A stretch of 64,000 nucleotides of DNA from Streptomyces sp. MMBL 11-1. GTDB lineage: Bacteria > Actinomycetota > Actinomycetes > Streptomycetales > Streptomycetaceae. Position 1 is the first letter of the stretch; each line of letters starts with the position of its first letter. Position numbers and translations under genes: made by a program. The stretch is from contig NZ_CP117709.1 of the NCBI RefSeq assembly GCF_028622875.1, forward strand, positions 2,046,001 through 2,110,000, read 5' to 3'. Below the pieces are notes generated by a model. The model had not been told where the DNA came from and searched no databases. It worked only from the letters and a program-made list of their open reading frames with translations. Below, one piece after another: positions 50,969 through 59,380 of this stretch.

Positions 50969-51391
50969 GCCGGGTAGAAGCCAGCAGGGTGACGTAAAGG
51001 CACGGGCTGCGCACGTTTTGCATCCGAACGGATCAAACGAGACCTGTTCCGGTGCCGGCGCCCCCACAGCACGGCCCGCGACGGCGCTTGCGAGACTTCT
51101 GGCCGACGAAGCTCAAGGAGCTGCGCGAGCACGGCCTGTGCCCGGGCAGGCTGACGGAGCGGACAGCACGCCTGCTCCAGGACGGCAACGCGGAGCCGTC
51201 CTGGTCGACGAGTCTGCCCCGCAGAGCTCAGGGCCTGAGACCAAGCCGCCGAACCGATCTTCGCCACCACGTGGGGCACAACGCCACCTGCACGAGCTCC
51301 TCCGCACCGAGCCATGCCCGTGACCGCCTCGCCGGCCGGCCGATCGGCCTTCGCCATGATCAGGAGGTAGCGGAAACACGGACTGCGGGCG
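50969..51391. other. 423-bp gap, no intact gene
   Basis: Between the SGNH gene and the truncated membrane gene. Open frames exist on both strands but none has a ribosome binding site or recognisable product. It may contain decayed sequence from the truncated gene's missing 3' part, though I could not find its membrane helices in another frame. Confidence 0.4.
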
Positions 51392-51688
51392 CTACGAGAG
51401 AAGCGACTCCCTCGGTTCGCAGGACCCCGCATCGGCGAGGAACGCCATGGCGATGCTCATGCCGTTGAAGACGTCGAGGACGGTGCGTTCCAGACCCAGC
51501 AGGGCGTACGTCGACTCCCGCATGACCGTGTCGACTTCACGCCGCTCCGGCGTCCGGGTGGCCAGCGCCGCGGCGGCGGAGAGGGCGAGATGGCCGGTGC
51601 CCAGGAAGACGAAGCCGTAGGCGCCGACCTTGAAGGGCCGGACGGGGTCTCTCCGGGTGAAGGGGCGGGATGTGGCCACGCCGCTCAT
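51392..51688 (-). pseudogene. C-terminally truncated small membrane protein (LIC_13387/DoxX-like)
   Basis: A 98-residue product. It starts with an ATGA overlap at the monooxygenase gene, has one good helix (VGAYGFVFLGTGHLALSAAAALA) and the conserved-looking MRESTYALLGLERTVLDVFNGMSIAMAFLA, then breaks off in hydrophilic residues (DAGSCEPRESLLS). Relatives have about four helices and 130-150 residues, so the last two helices appear to be lost. It may be broken or a short variant. Confidence 0.5.
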
Positions 51689-52899
51689 GACTGCTCCTTG
51701 ACATGGGCATGGACGTCGACGGAGGTGGGGGCGGGGCCCGAAGGGGGTTGCCAGCCGAGAACCGGGCCCAGGGCCCTCAACGTGACCACCCGCGGCGTGG
51801 CACGTACGGCAAGGTTCCGGATGGACACGGCAAGGGGATGGGAGAGCCTGACGAGTTCACCTATGCGCCGGGAGCGGCGGCTGATACGGGTGGTTCGCCG
51901 GAGTCTGGCCTTGGTGTACGCAGCGAGCGCGGCCGGTACGTCGGTATCGCCTGCGAGGAGGTGCGCCACGACGACCGCGTCCTCGATGGCCTGGCAGCCG
52001 CCCTGGCCCATGTTGGGCGTCATCGCGTGGGCGGCGTCACCGAGCAGGGCCACCCGGCCGGCGTGGAACCGGGGCAGGGGCGAGCCCAGTTCGTGGAAGT
52101 CGTGGTGGAGGATGCCGACCGGATCGGGGTTCCGCCGGTCCAGCCGGTCCAGCAGCGCGGGTATCGGATCGTGCCACGCACCGAAGCGCCGGATCAGTTC
52201 CGCGTAGTGGTCGGTCGGCCGCGCGCCGGGGCCGGTGACCGTGGTGGCGTAGACGTAGATCCGGCCGTCGGCGAGGGGAACGACGCCGAAGCGCTCGCCT
52301 CGGCCCCACGTTTCGGTCGCCCGCTGGGGAGGCAGGCCGGCACCGGGCAGCACAGCTCGCCATCCGGCCTCACCGGCGTGACGCAGCCCGGAGTGCCGGG
52401 GGAAGAGCCGGCCGCGCAGGACACTGCGCATGCCGTCGGCCGCCACTACGACGTCGGCACGCAGATCGCCCGCCGACGTACGCACGACCACGGCATCCCC
52501 GGCGTCGTCCACACCGGTCACCGATACGCCGAGGCGTACGGCTCCGGGCGGCAGGGCGGCGACGAGGACATCGATCAGGAAGCCGCGGTGCACGGCGCGC
52601 GCGGAGAGCCCGAAGCGGGTGGAGACAGCGCCGCTGTCGGAGCGGCTCAGCCACGTGCCGTCGGGCGTGCGCAGCCCGACCGGACCGGGCAGGGCGTCAC
52701 CCGCCCGCACTTCGGAGCCCAGGCCGATCGAGTCCAGGGCGCGCAGTGCGTTGGGGGCGAGCACGATGCCGGCGCCGATACCCGTGAGGGCGGGAGCCCG
52801 TTCACACACGGTCACGCGCCATCCGCGGCGGCTCAGGGCCACTGCCGCGGCCAGACCCCCGATGCCGGCTCCGGCCACGACGGCATGACGAACACCCAT
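51685..52899 (-). CDS. FAD-dependent aromatic-ring-type monooxygenase
   Basis: A 404-residue group A flavin monooxygenase (PHBH/UbiH-like). Motifs: GxGxxG in VVAGAGIGGLAAAVALSRRG, the DG motif VVAADGMRSVLR, and GDAAHAMTPNMGQGGCQAIEDAV for FAD binding. It would hydroxylate an aromatic or polyketide substrate using NAD(P)H. GGGAGG precedes ATG 52899. The divergent TetR gene and two large palindromes between them indicate substrate-inducible control. Confidence 0.9.
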   Translation of the reverse strand: MGVRHAVVAGAGIGGLAAAVALSRRGWRVTVCERAPALTGIGAGIVLAPNALRALDSIGLGSEVRAGDALPGPVGLRTPDGTWLSRSDSGAVSTRFGLSARAVHRGFLIDVLVAALPPGAVRLGVSVTGVDDAGDAVVVRTSAGDLRADVVVAADGMRSVLRGRLFPRHSGLRHAGEAGWRAVLPGAGLPPQRATETWGRGERFGVVPLADGRIYVYATTVTGPGARPTDHYAELIRRFGAWHDPIPALLDRLDRRNPDPVGILHHDFHELGSPLPRFHAGRVALLGDAAHAMTPNMGQGGCQAIEDAVVVAHLLAGDTDVPAALAAYTKARLRRTTRISRRSRRIGELVRLSHPLAVSIRNLAVRATPRVVTLRALGPVLGWQPPSGPAPTSVDVHAHVKEQS

Positions 52900-52930
52900 T
52901 CCGACTGCCTCCCCCACTCATCCACGCACC

Positions 52931-52950
52931 GCCTCTACAGCCGTAGAGGC
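52931..52950. promoter_or_regulatory. 20-bp palindrome, TetR operator copy 1
   Basis: GCCTCTAC-AGCC-GTAGAGGC. It lies 32 nt from the monooxygenase start and shares the CTCTAC/GTAGAG core with the larger palindrome beside it. Confidence 0.75.
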
Positions 52951-52952
52951 GA

Positions 52953-52988
52953 ACACTCCGCACTCTACACCTGTAGAGTGCGGAGTGT
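52953..52988. promoter_or_regulatory. 36-bp perfect palindrome, TetR operator copy 2
   Basis: Arms of 17 nt (ACACTCCGCACTCTACA, 52953-52969, and its complement, 52972-52988) around CC. The right arm runs into the GTG start codon of tetR (52987), so binding would block both transcription and the translation start region. Likely operator for the divergent pair. Confidence 0.88.
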
Positions 52989-53571
52989 GACCCCACCTGA
53001 TCGCCGAGACCTGATCGCCGACGCCGCCATCAGCACTGTGGCCGCCGCCGGGCTGCGCGGCTTGACCCATCGCGCGGTTGACGCCGCCGCGGGGCTGCCG
53101 ACCGGCAGCACGTCGTACTACTTCCGTACGCGGAGCGCTCTGATCAGCGCCTGCTACCTCCGCCTGGCCGAACTGTCGGTCGCCGACGTGGACCGGTGGG
53201 AAGCGGAGCACGGGCGCCCGGACCCGGAATCCGCCGCGGAGGCGCTGGCCGCGCTGCTGCACCACTGGCTGACGGTGGAACGGGATCGCCAGCTCGCCCG
53301 GTTCGAACTCAGCCTGGAGGCGACCCGTCGCCCGGAGCTGCGTGCCGACCTGCAGACCGCCGGCCTCGCCGCACGGTCCAAGGCCGCCGCGGTGCTGGCG
53401 GCGCTCGGCGCTCCCGATCCAGCGTCGGCAGCGGACCTGCTCGTCGCCTGGACCGACGGCCTGTTGTACGACTGGCTCGCCGGCGCGACGGCCGCGACCC
53501 GCCCGGTACCCGACGTTACCGAGCTGACCCCGGTCGTCCGGCGGATGCTTGCCGCCGTGCTCTCCACCTGA
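52987..53571 (+). CDS. TetR-family regulator of the flavin monooxygenase
   Basis: A 194-residue TetR protein opening MTPPDRRDLIADAAISTVAAAGLRGLTHRAVDAAAGLPTGSTSYYFRTRSAL, given here as DLIADAAISTV and GLPTGSTSYYFRTRSAL, an HTH of the PaaR/RutR-like subgroup. The start GTG lies inside the palindrome, so the transcript is probably leaderless or nearly so. Expected to repress itself and the monooxygenase until its ligand binds. Confidence 0.88.
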   Translation: MTPPDRRDLIADAAISTVAAAGLRGLTHRAVDAAAGLPTGSTSYYFRTRSALISACYLRLAELSVADVDRWEAEHGRPDPESAAEALAALLHHWLTVERDRQLARFELSLEATRRPELRADLQTAGLAARSKAAAVLAALGAPDPASAADLLVAWTDGLLYDWLAGATAATRPVPDVTELTPVVRRMLAAVLST

Positions 53572-54672
53572 CTGACGCCCGCTCCCCCAGGCGCCACAAG
53601 GCCTGACCCACCACCGCCGCTTGTCCGGGTGCCTCGATGCCCGCCTCGCGAAGTCATCCAGGGTGGAGGCAGTGGTGTCCGCAGGGACGCCGACCGAGAA
53701 GTCCAGCCGGACCCGGGTGGCGAGTCCTGCCGCGGCGGCGTCCAGTGCGGTGGCGCGCACGAAGCGGTCAGAAGCAAGGGCAGCGCGAGTATGGATGCCA
53801 TGGAACACGCCGGCAGAGATGTGCCCCTCCCAGGGCTACAACGCCCCCGGCGTACGGGAGCGGTGCCAAAAAAAAGGGGCGGATACGTCAAGCAGGTACG
53901 TGACCACTCGCGAGTCGCATCGCCTCGGCCGGCGCCTCATCAGGCGGGGCGCCACCGTCATGGTGAACCAGCACCGTCGTACGGCCCGCCAGTACGTGAC
54001 AGGTGTGCAACCCGGCGACCGTGAGATCGAAAGTACGGCCGGCCGTACGGTAGTGCCGGACATGCTCGACGGTCGCGTCCGGGTGTTGCCTGCCTCGTCA
54101 TAGGTGTACGTGGCGAACTTGTCGAAGCCGGGCTGGTCCTCGCGGTCGACCCTGCTGGTTCTCCAACCGCTGGGTGCCCCGCTGGGAGGTGTTGTCGACC
54201 TGAGTGATCTTCCCGGCCGCACCGTTGGTCAGCTGCGTCTGCAGGGGCTTCCCGGTGTAGGTGTGTACCCGGTGACGGCCTTCAGCCCCCGTCTCGATCC
54301 CCGGTAGCGGGACGAGCTATTTCGCGAACCTCTTGCCTTGGAGTGCGGGGCCGCGGAGCCACAAAGGCTACTGATCACCGCCGACCGGCTGGTGGCGTGG
54401 TCTCCACCGAGCTCGGATTCGGTTCTCCGAGCCGCTTCTGCTCCTGTTTCTCCGACGCTTGCGACGCCTCATCGGGCTCCTCCCGAAAGTCGTATCGCGA
54501 CGGCACCCCGTTGTCCGGTGTCTCGCGGGGGGGGGCGGATCCCCACCCCAAGGACGGGTAGCAGTGACCTCCCGCACAGTGTGGGGAGCTTCCCCCGGCA
54601 CCGACGCGGAGTCCTGAACGGCATGCGGGTGCTCAGGACCAGGCTTTGGGGGCCGAGTCGCGTCAGGGGGCC
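53572..54672. other. 1.1-kb region of decayed sequence
   Basis: No intact gene. It contains an Rhs toxin remnant (listed separately) and homopolymer runs that are rare in this genome: eight A at 53868-53875 and nine G at 54527-54535. A minus-strand frame ending at 53808 (opening MFHGIHTRAALASDRFVRA) has coding-like composition for about 70 codons and then runs antisense to tetR. It may be another gene fragment. The interval 54310-54660 shows nothing I can identify. Confidence 0.55.
53888..54300 (-). pseudogene. remnant of an Rhs-type polymorphic toxin (YD repeat and pre-toxin segment)
   Basis: Minus-strand pieces in three frames. About 54290-54150 reads VHTYTGKPLQTQLTNGAAGKI; about 54150-54080 reads FDKFATYTYDEAGNT, an Rhs YD repeat; about 54075-53888 reads VEHVRHYRTAGRTFDLTV, then LHTCHVLAGRTTVLVHHDGG, the end of the HINT-like pre-toxin domain of Rhs proteins (usual form LTV-x-x-x-HTYYV-x-AG-x-TPVLVHN), ending at TGA 53888. 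The frame changes and missing parts show a dead gene. No toxin domain is recognisable beyond it. Confidence 0.75.
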
Positions 54673-55323
54673 TTATCGGAGGAGCTTCAGCACTGCGCCC
54701 GCCAGCCGCTCCGCCGTCACCGCCGCGTCCGTGTCCGTGTCCGCGTCCGTGTCCGGCAGGACCAGGTGGCTGATGGTCATGCGGACCGTGATGTCCGCCG
54801 CGCCGGTGATCGCGGGCTCGTCCTGGTCAGGGAAGCGTTCGGCAAGCCAGGCGCGCAGGAGGGCCTGGGCGGCATCGAAGATGGGGTCCGCGCGGGCGGT
54901 GAGGTAGGGCAGCAGGCTGTCGGAGCCTTCGCGGGAGGCCATGACGACGGCACTGATCAGGGGGTTGTGGTGGGCCTCCGTGAGAACGTGGCGGATCGCG
55001 GCCTCCAGGCAGGCCCTGGTGTCCGGCCGGCCGGGGTGGAGGACATCGGCGACGCCCGCCAGGAACTCCTGGGTCTCGCGGACCACCAGGGCGTGCCCCA
55101 GGCCTGCGCGGCTGCCGAACTCCTTGTAGACCGAGGGGCGGGACACCTCGGCGTCGGCCGCCACGGCGGACAGGCTGACCTGGTTCCAGCCGTCGGCGGA
55201 AGCCTTGTCGCGCGCCACGTCCAGTACCCGCTGTCTCATCTGTCTCCGCCAGGCGACGCGGGGCGGATCAGGTGCGGCTGTCTCAGGGTCAAGGCTCCGG
55301 GTCCTTCGCGTGTCTGCCGCCAT
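54673..55323 (-). CDS. TetR-family regulator
   Basis: A 216-residue TetR protein. The HTH is at residues 25-75 (MRQRVLDVARDKASADGWNQVSLSAVAADAEVSRPSVYKEFGSR, given here as SLSAVAADAEVSRPSVYKEFG). The C-terminal domain contains an Asp/Thr stretch (DTDADTDTD) encoded by a GTCCGT-type microsatellite. It lies 83 nt beyond the end of the beta-helix gene on the same strand, so it could share its transcript. Target unknown. Confidence 0.85.
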   Translation of the reverse strand: MAADTRRTRSLDPETAAPDPPRVAWRRQMRQRVLDVARDKASADGWNQVSLSAVAADAEVSRPSVYKEFGSRAGLGHALVVRETQEFLAGVADVLHPGRPDTRACLEAAIRHVLTEAHHNPLISAVVMASREGSDSLLPYLTARADPIFDAAQALLRAWLAERFPDQDEPAITGAADITVRMTISHLVLPDTDADTDTDAAVTAERLAGAVLKLLR

Positions 55324-55406
55324 GGCCCAAGTCTGGCAGGAGGGGCGGACGGCATCCCCGCCCGGGCGGGGATGCCGGGGCGGGGGCCGGGATGGTGGGG
55401 GTGGTC

Positions 55407-57056
55407 TCAGGTGCGCTTGCGGCGCAGCATGAGGAAGATGCCACCACCGAGGGCCAGGGCCGCTGCGGCCAGGCCCAGGGGCAGCGCCACACCCGCGCCG
55501 GTCGCGGCCAGGTCACCGCCCCCGCCGGTGGCGGCCGGTTCATCGCCCCCGCCGTGCGCCTTGACGTCGTTGCCGTCGCCGTCGGAGTGGCTGTCCGCGC
55601 CGGAGGTTACGGAGCCCGTCTCCTTGCCGGCGAACTGCTTCTCCTGCTCCTCTGAGCCCGCCGCGGACTCGACGCCGTTCTCCGTGGCCGTCGCCTCCGG
55701 CGCCGCCGCGTCCTTCGCCGCGCCGAAGACGTACGCGCCCCGGTCCGCCGACCCGGCGTTCCTGCGGGTGCCGGTGATGTCCGTGGTGATCTCGGGCAGC
55801 GGTGTGCCGGACCCGATCGCCGGCGAGCCCTTGGCCAGACGGAAGTCGGGGGTCCCGTCGTTGCCGGGTGCGACCAGCTTCGGGTCGGCGATGAGGTCGT
55901 GCGGGCCCTTCACCTCGGGCGCACGGCCGCCGAAGTACACGTTGTAGTCGTAGGTGACGTCGACGTTCTTGCTCTTGGAGTTGGTGGCCTGGTTCGCCCG
56001 GCCGTAGGAGACGTTGTTGAGGAGGCGAACGTCCCGGCTGTCGTGGGCGAAGATGTTGGCGTAGCTGTCCATGCGGGTGCTGCGGCCGTTCTGGTACGCC
56101 GTGTTGTGCAGGATGTCGACGTGCTGGCTCTTGAAGGAGTGGATCCCCGAGCCGCCGTTGTCGTACGACACGTTGTTGGCGACCAGGACACGGCCGCGGT
56201 AGTCGGGGCCGGCTTCTCCGGCTTTCGCCTTGTCCTTGAGCGTGTCGATGATGATGCCGTTACCGTCCGAATAGCAACGGCACTTCTCCCACTTCACCTT
56301 GGCTTCGTTGTCGTGGACGACGTTGTTGGTGACGCGGATCTTGTACTTTTTGGGGTCGCCGCCGTCGATGTCCTGCGCGGCCAGAATCGAGATGCCGCTG
56401 GTCGCGAAGACCGCGTACCACGAGGTGGCGTATACATGGTTGCGGTCGATGGTCATGTAGTCCGCGCCGCGTGAGCCGATGCCGAGGCCTTGGCAGTGGT
56501 GGACGGTGTTGCCGATGATGTCGATGTGGTGAGGCCGGGCGCCCGTCGCCTTGTTGGGCTCGGCCCACACGCAGTTGGTGTTGTACGTGCCTTTCTTGGT
56601 GCTGGCGCCCCGCTCGGCCTCGGCGAGGGAGATGTTGGCACTGTTGCCCTTGACCTCCAGGTCGCGGACCACGATGTGCGAGGCGCCGTTGATACGGATG
56701 CCGTTCCACGCGGCGACCGGGTTGATCACGGGGTGGTGTCCGGGGTGCGCGCGGTAGGTGATGGGCGCCCCAGCCTTGCCGGAGCGGGAGACCACCAGGA
56801 CGTCCGAGCGGCCCGGCTTCTCCTTGTACGTGCCGTTCATGATCGAGACGGTGTCGCCGGGCGCGGTGCCGTCCGCGGCCTTCTGGAGCGTGCGGAACGG
56901 CTTGTCCGGCGAGGTTCCCGGGTTGCTGTCGGAGCCACTGGGGCTGACGTAGTACGTCCGGGCTGCCGCCTCGGCCTGCGGTGAGCCGACGAGGCCGAGG
57001 GGTATGGCCGATCCGGCCAGAAGTGCGGACATTGCGTATACGCCTGTGCGTTTCAT
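55407..57056 (-). CDS. secreted right-handed beta-helix protein with sortase anchor
   Basis: A 549-residue exported protein. Signal peptide MKRTGVYAMSALLAGSAIPL with cleavage near QAEAAA. Then RTYYVSPSGSDSNPGTSPDKPF, the usual start of parallel beta-helix (pectate-lyase-like, DUF1565) proteins, and about 12 coils with Asn ladders (IIGNTVHHCQG, VTNNVVHDNEAK, VANNVSYDN). An acidic low-complexity stalk leads to LAATG, a membrane helix and RRKRT, a class E sortase signal. Likely a wall-bound polysaccharide lyase or adhesin. AAGGAAAAGG precedes the ATG. Confidence 0.88.
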   Translation of the reverse strand: MKRTGVYAMSALLAGSAIPLGLVGSPQAEAAARTYYVSPSGSDSNPGTSPDKPFRTLQKAADGTAPGDTVSIMNGTYKEKPGRSDVLVVSRSGKAGAPITYRAHPGHHPVINPVAAWNGIRINGASHIVVRDLEVKGNSANISLAEAERGASTKKGTYNTNCVWAEPNKATGARPHHIDIIGNTVHHCQGLGIGSRGADYMTIDRNHVYATSWYAVFATSGISILAAQDIDGGDPKKYKIRVTNNVVHDNEAKVKWEKCRCYSDGNGIIIDTLKDKAKAGEAGPDYRGRVLVANNVSYDNGGSGIHSFKSQHVDILHNTAYQNGRSTRMDSYANIFAHDSRDVRLLNNVSYGRANQATNSKSKNVDVTYDYNVYFGGRAPEVKGPHDLIADPKLVAPGNDGTPDFRLAKGSPAIGSGTPLPEITTDITGTRRNAGSADRGAYVFGAAKDAAAPEATATENGVESAAGSEEQEKQFAGKETGSVTSGADSHSDGDGNDVKAHGGGDEPAATGGGGDLAATGAGVALPLGLAAAALALGGGIFLMLRRKRT

Positions 57057-57444
57057 TGCTGCCTTTTCCTTGAGGGCGCTCGCGCGCACGGCACCGCGTC
57101 CCGGCCGGCCATGGCGGGGCGTCGTTCGTGCACGGGAGACCTCACGGGCGATCGAGGACAAGGGGCACCACCGCGCCCGTGGTCGGCGGGCACGGCAGGG
57201 CGGACACCGCCGACGAGGCTTCATCCGGGGGGCAGGCGGCCGGGAGACGACAGCGCGACGCATGAACGTGGCTGGTCAGCCACGGCGTTACCCACCGGAT
57301 CGTTCCGTGGGGGGCGAGTTGCGTCAGTGACGGTGGCAGACCCCGGCTTCAGATGCAAGACGGGTTGCCGTGTAAACCTTCTGACGTTCAGTCAGGTTAC
57401 GTTCAGTTTTCATGAACCTGATGCCAGAGGGTTGCGCTCTGGTG
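57057..57444. other. 388-bp divergent gap, beta-helix gene to gntR
   Basis: Holds the promoters of both genes. Near gntR an A/T-richer stretch (57370-57420) contains a direct repeat ACGTTCAGT at 57384 and 57399, fifteen nt apart. No gene is supported. Confidence 0.45.
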
Positions 57445-57460
57445 TGCTGGTATACCAGCA
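57445..57460. promoter_or_regulatory. 16-bp perfect palindrome, GntR/FadR-type operator
   Basis: TGCTGGTATACCAGCA. The core TGGTATACCA fits the GntR-family pattern (NGT-n-ACN symmetric). It ends 7 nt before the gntR start codon, so it should mediate autoregulation of gntR and the coupled operon. Confidence 0.85.
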
Positions 57461-57467
57461 TGCCGCC

Positions 57468-58178
57468 ATGCCAAGCATCGATTACGAGACAACGGACGGC
57501 GCGCCCTCCCCGATGGCACTGCCTCCCCTGGGCCAGCCGGCCTCCCGTACGGACCGGGTTCGCGACGCCCTGCGCCAGGCGATCCTCGACGGGGCACTGC
57601 TCCCCGGCAGGGCCCTGGTGGAGCGCGAGCTGGCCGAGACGTACGGCGTCTCGAAGACCCCGGTGCGTGAGGCCCTCAAGCAACTGCGGGCGACCGGCCT
57701 GGTGGAGATCAACGCCTACCAGGGCGTGAGTGTCCGCCGCCCCGACGACAAGCTGGTCCGGGAGCTGTACACCGCGCGGTGCGCCGCCGAGCCGGAGGCG
57801 GTACGGCTCGGAGCCGAGCTGCACGGTGCGACGCGCTACGCCCAGGCGCGGCGCGCACTGGAGGATGCCTCCGCGCTGATCGGCTCCGGGGAGACCCAGG
57901 GCCTCGGCATAGCCAACCGGCGCTTCCACCGGGAGCTGTACACCGCGTGCGGCAACAGCTTCCTGTGTGCCTTCCTCGACCAACTGCAGGACCTGACCGC
58001 GTTCGTGGCGGGACTCGGCTGGCGGCTGCGGGCCACTTTCGAGGAGGAGGCCGCCGAACACGCGGCGATCCTCGAAGCGATGGAACAGGGCGACGCCGAC
58101 CGCGCCGAGAACCTGACCCGCGCCCACATCCGCAAGGCCCAGCAGACCATCGCAGGTTCGCTCGGGGCCGAGAAGTGA
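57468..58178 (+). CDS. GntR-family regulator with FCD ligand domain
   Basis: A 236-residue FadR-subfamily repressor. HTH RVRDALRQAILDGALLPGRALVERELAETYGVSKTPVREALKQL (seen as LLPGRALVERELAETYGVS) and an FCD domain with the metal-binding pattern (IANRRFHRELYTACGN, EEEAAEHAAILEAMEQGD). FCD members sense carboxylates or sugar acids. It heads an operon with the unknown protein and a Dpp/Opp importer, which it likely controls through the palindrome just upstream. Confidence 0.9.
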   Translation: MPSIDYETTDGAPSPMALPPLGQPASRTDRVRDALRQAILDGALLPGRALVERELAETYGVSKTPVREALKQLRATGLVEINAYQGVSVRRPDDKLVRELYTARCAAEPEAVRLGAELHGATRYAQARRALEDASALIGSGETQGLGIANRRFHRELYTACGNSFLCAFLDQLQDLTAFVAGLGWRLRATFEEEAAEHAAILEAMEQGDADRAENLTRAHIRKAQQTIAGSLGAEK

Positions 58179-59380
58179 ACACCGAACTCTTCGCCCACCC
58201 GCTGTCGTTCCGCCGGGCCCCCCAGGCCCGGGCGGAGCAGCTGCGGGAGGCGGGGGTGGACCGGGTCCGGCTGGCGTACGCCTACCACGGCGGGCGCTGG
58301 CTGCTCACGACGAGCGAGCCGGCGGCCGTCGTGGACTTCGCCGGAGGCCGCTGGTTCACCGGGCGAACCGGGGGCGGCGGGCATGCGTCCATGGCGCTGC
58401 CCGTGCACGGCGATCACGCGACGACGGCCGCCGAGGCGCTGGTCGCCTCGGGGGTGGCGGTGACGGGCTGGCTGGTGGCGCTCCACCAGTCGGCCCCGGC
58501 CACCACCCGTCCCGAACTGGCCGTGCGCAACGCGTTCGGCCACCCCTACCGGCACGCGCTGTGCCCGGCCCAGCCGGACGTGGTGCGCTACGCCCGGGAC
58601 CTGGTCGCCGGGACCGCCGCTCAGCCCGGGGTCAGCGCCCTGGAACTGGAGGCCTTCGGCTATCTGGGCTGGCAGCACGCGAGCGCCCACGACAAGGCGG
58701 GCGCCGCGCTGCGGCCCGTGGACCGCTGGCTGCTCTCGCTGTGTTTCTGCCCGGCCTGCTCCGCCCGCCTGCTGGAAGCGGGCGTGGACAGCGCCGAGGC
58801 GGCGGGCCGTACCCGGGCCGCCGTCCTGGCACAGCTCCATGACCCCCGCCCAGCGGGTGGCGGCATCGCCGAGGACGGCGCAGCCGCGCTCGGGCAGGAG
58901 CTGCATGACGCGCTGCTCGCGGTGCGGGCCGATGTCACCGCCCGTCTCGTCCGGACGGCGGCCGAGGCGGCCGGGGGCCTGCCGGTGTCGGTGCGGGCCA
59001 CCGCCGACCCGTACGCCTGCGACGGGAAGTCGACCGGTGAACTGTCCGCGCTCGCCGCGGCGGCGGGCGGGCTCACCGTCACCAACCTGGGCGGCGACCG
59101 TGCCGCCCTGCGGCGGGACCTGCTCGCCGCGAGCCGCACCGGCACCCGTTTCGCGGCCGGCTGGAACCTCGGCGCCGCGCAGACGCGCGGTGAGGAGGAG
59201 CTTGCCGACATCGCCCGCCTCGCCCGCACCCACGGCGCGAACGCGCTGGTTCTCTACGCCTACGACCTCGCCCCCGCCCATCGGCTCGACTGGCTCCGCC
59301 GTCTGCCGCGTGCCTCTGCGGGCGAGGACCCGGCGCCCCACCACAGCCCACCCCACAGACAAACGGAGCCGGCTCGATGA
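58175..59380 (+). CDS. unidentified cytoplasmic protein in the GntR-transporter operon
   Basis: A 401-residue protein from GTG 58175, overlapping gntR by GTGA and the permease gene by ATGA. No signal peptide. Alternating strands and helices (VDRVRLAYAYHGG, LELEAFGYLGWQHAS, LPVSVRATADP, GLTVTNLGGD, ANALVLYAYDLAPAHRLDWLRRL) suggest a TIM barrel, as in glycoside hydrolases. A LCFCPACSARL segment could bind metal. Most likely it acts on the compound that the adjacent importer brings in. I recognise no family. Confidence 0.7.
   Translation: MNTELFAHPLSFRRAPQARAEQLREAGVDRVRLAYAYHGGRWLLTTSEPAAVVDFAGGRWFTGRTGGGGHASMALPVHGDHATTAAEALVASGVAVTGWLVALHQSAPATTRPELAVRNAFGHPYRHALCPAQPDVVRYARDLVAGTAAQPGVSALELEAFGYLGWQHASAHDKAGAALRPVDRWLLSLCFCPACSARLLEAGVDSAEAAGRTRAAVLAQLHDPRPAGGGIAEDGAAALGQELHDALLAVRADVTARLVRTAAEAAGGLPVSVRATADPYACDGKSTGELSALAAAAGGLTVTNLGGDRAALRRDLLAASRTGTRFAAGWNLGAAQTRGEEELADIARLARTHGANALVLYAYDLAPAHRLDWLRRLPRASAGEDPAPHHSPPHRQTEPAR

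Noticed and set aside
51052..51468. Plus-strand frame with RRLRDFWPTKLKELREHG
   Set aside because: Looks briefly helix-like, but there is no ribosome binding site and no family, and it overlaps the minus-strand membrane gene fragment.
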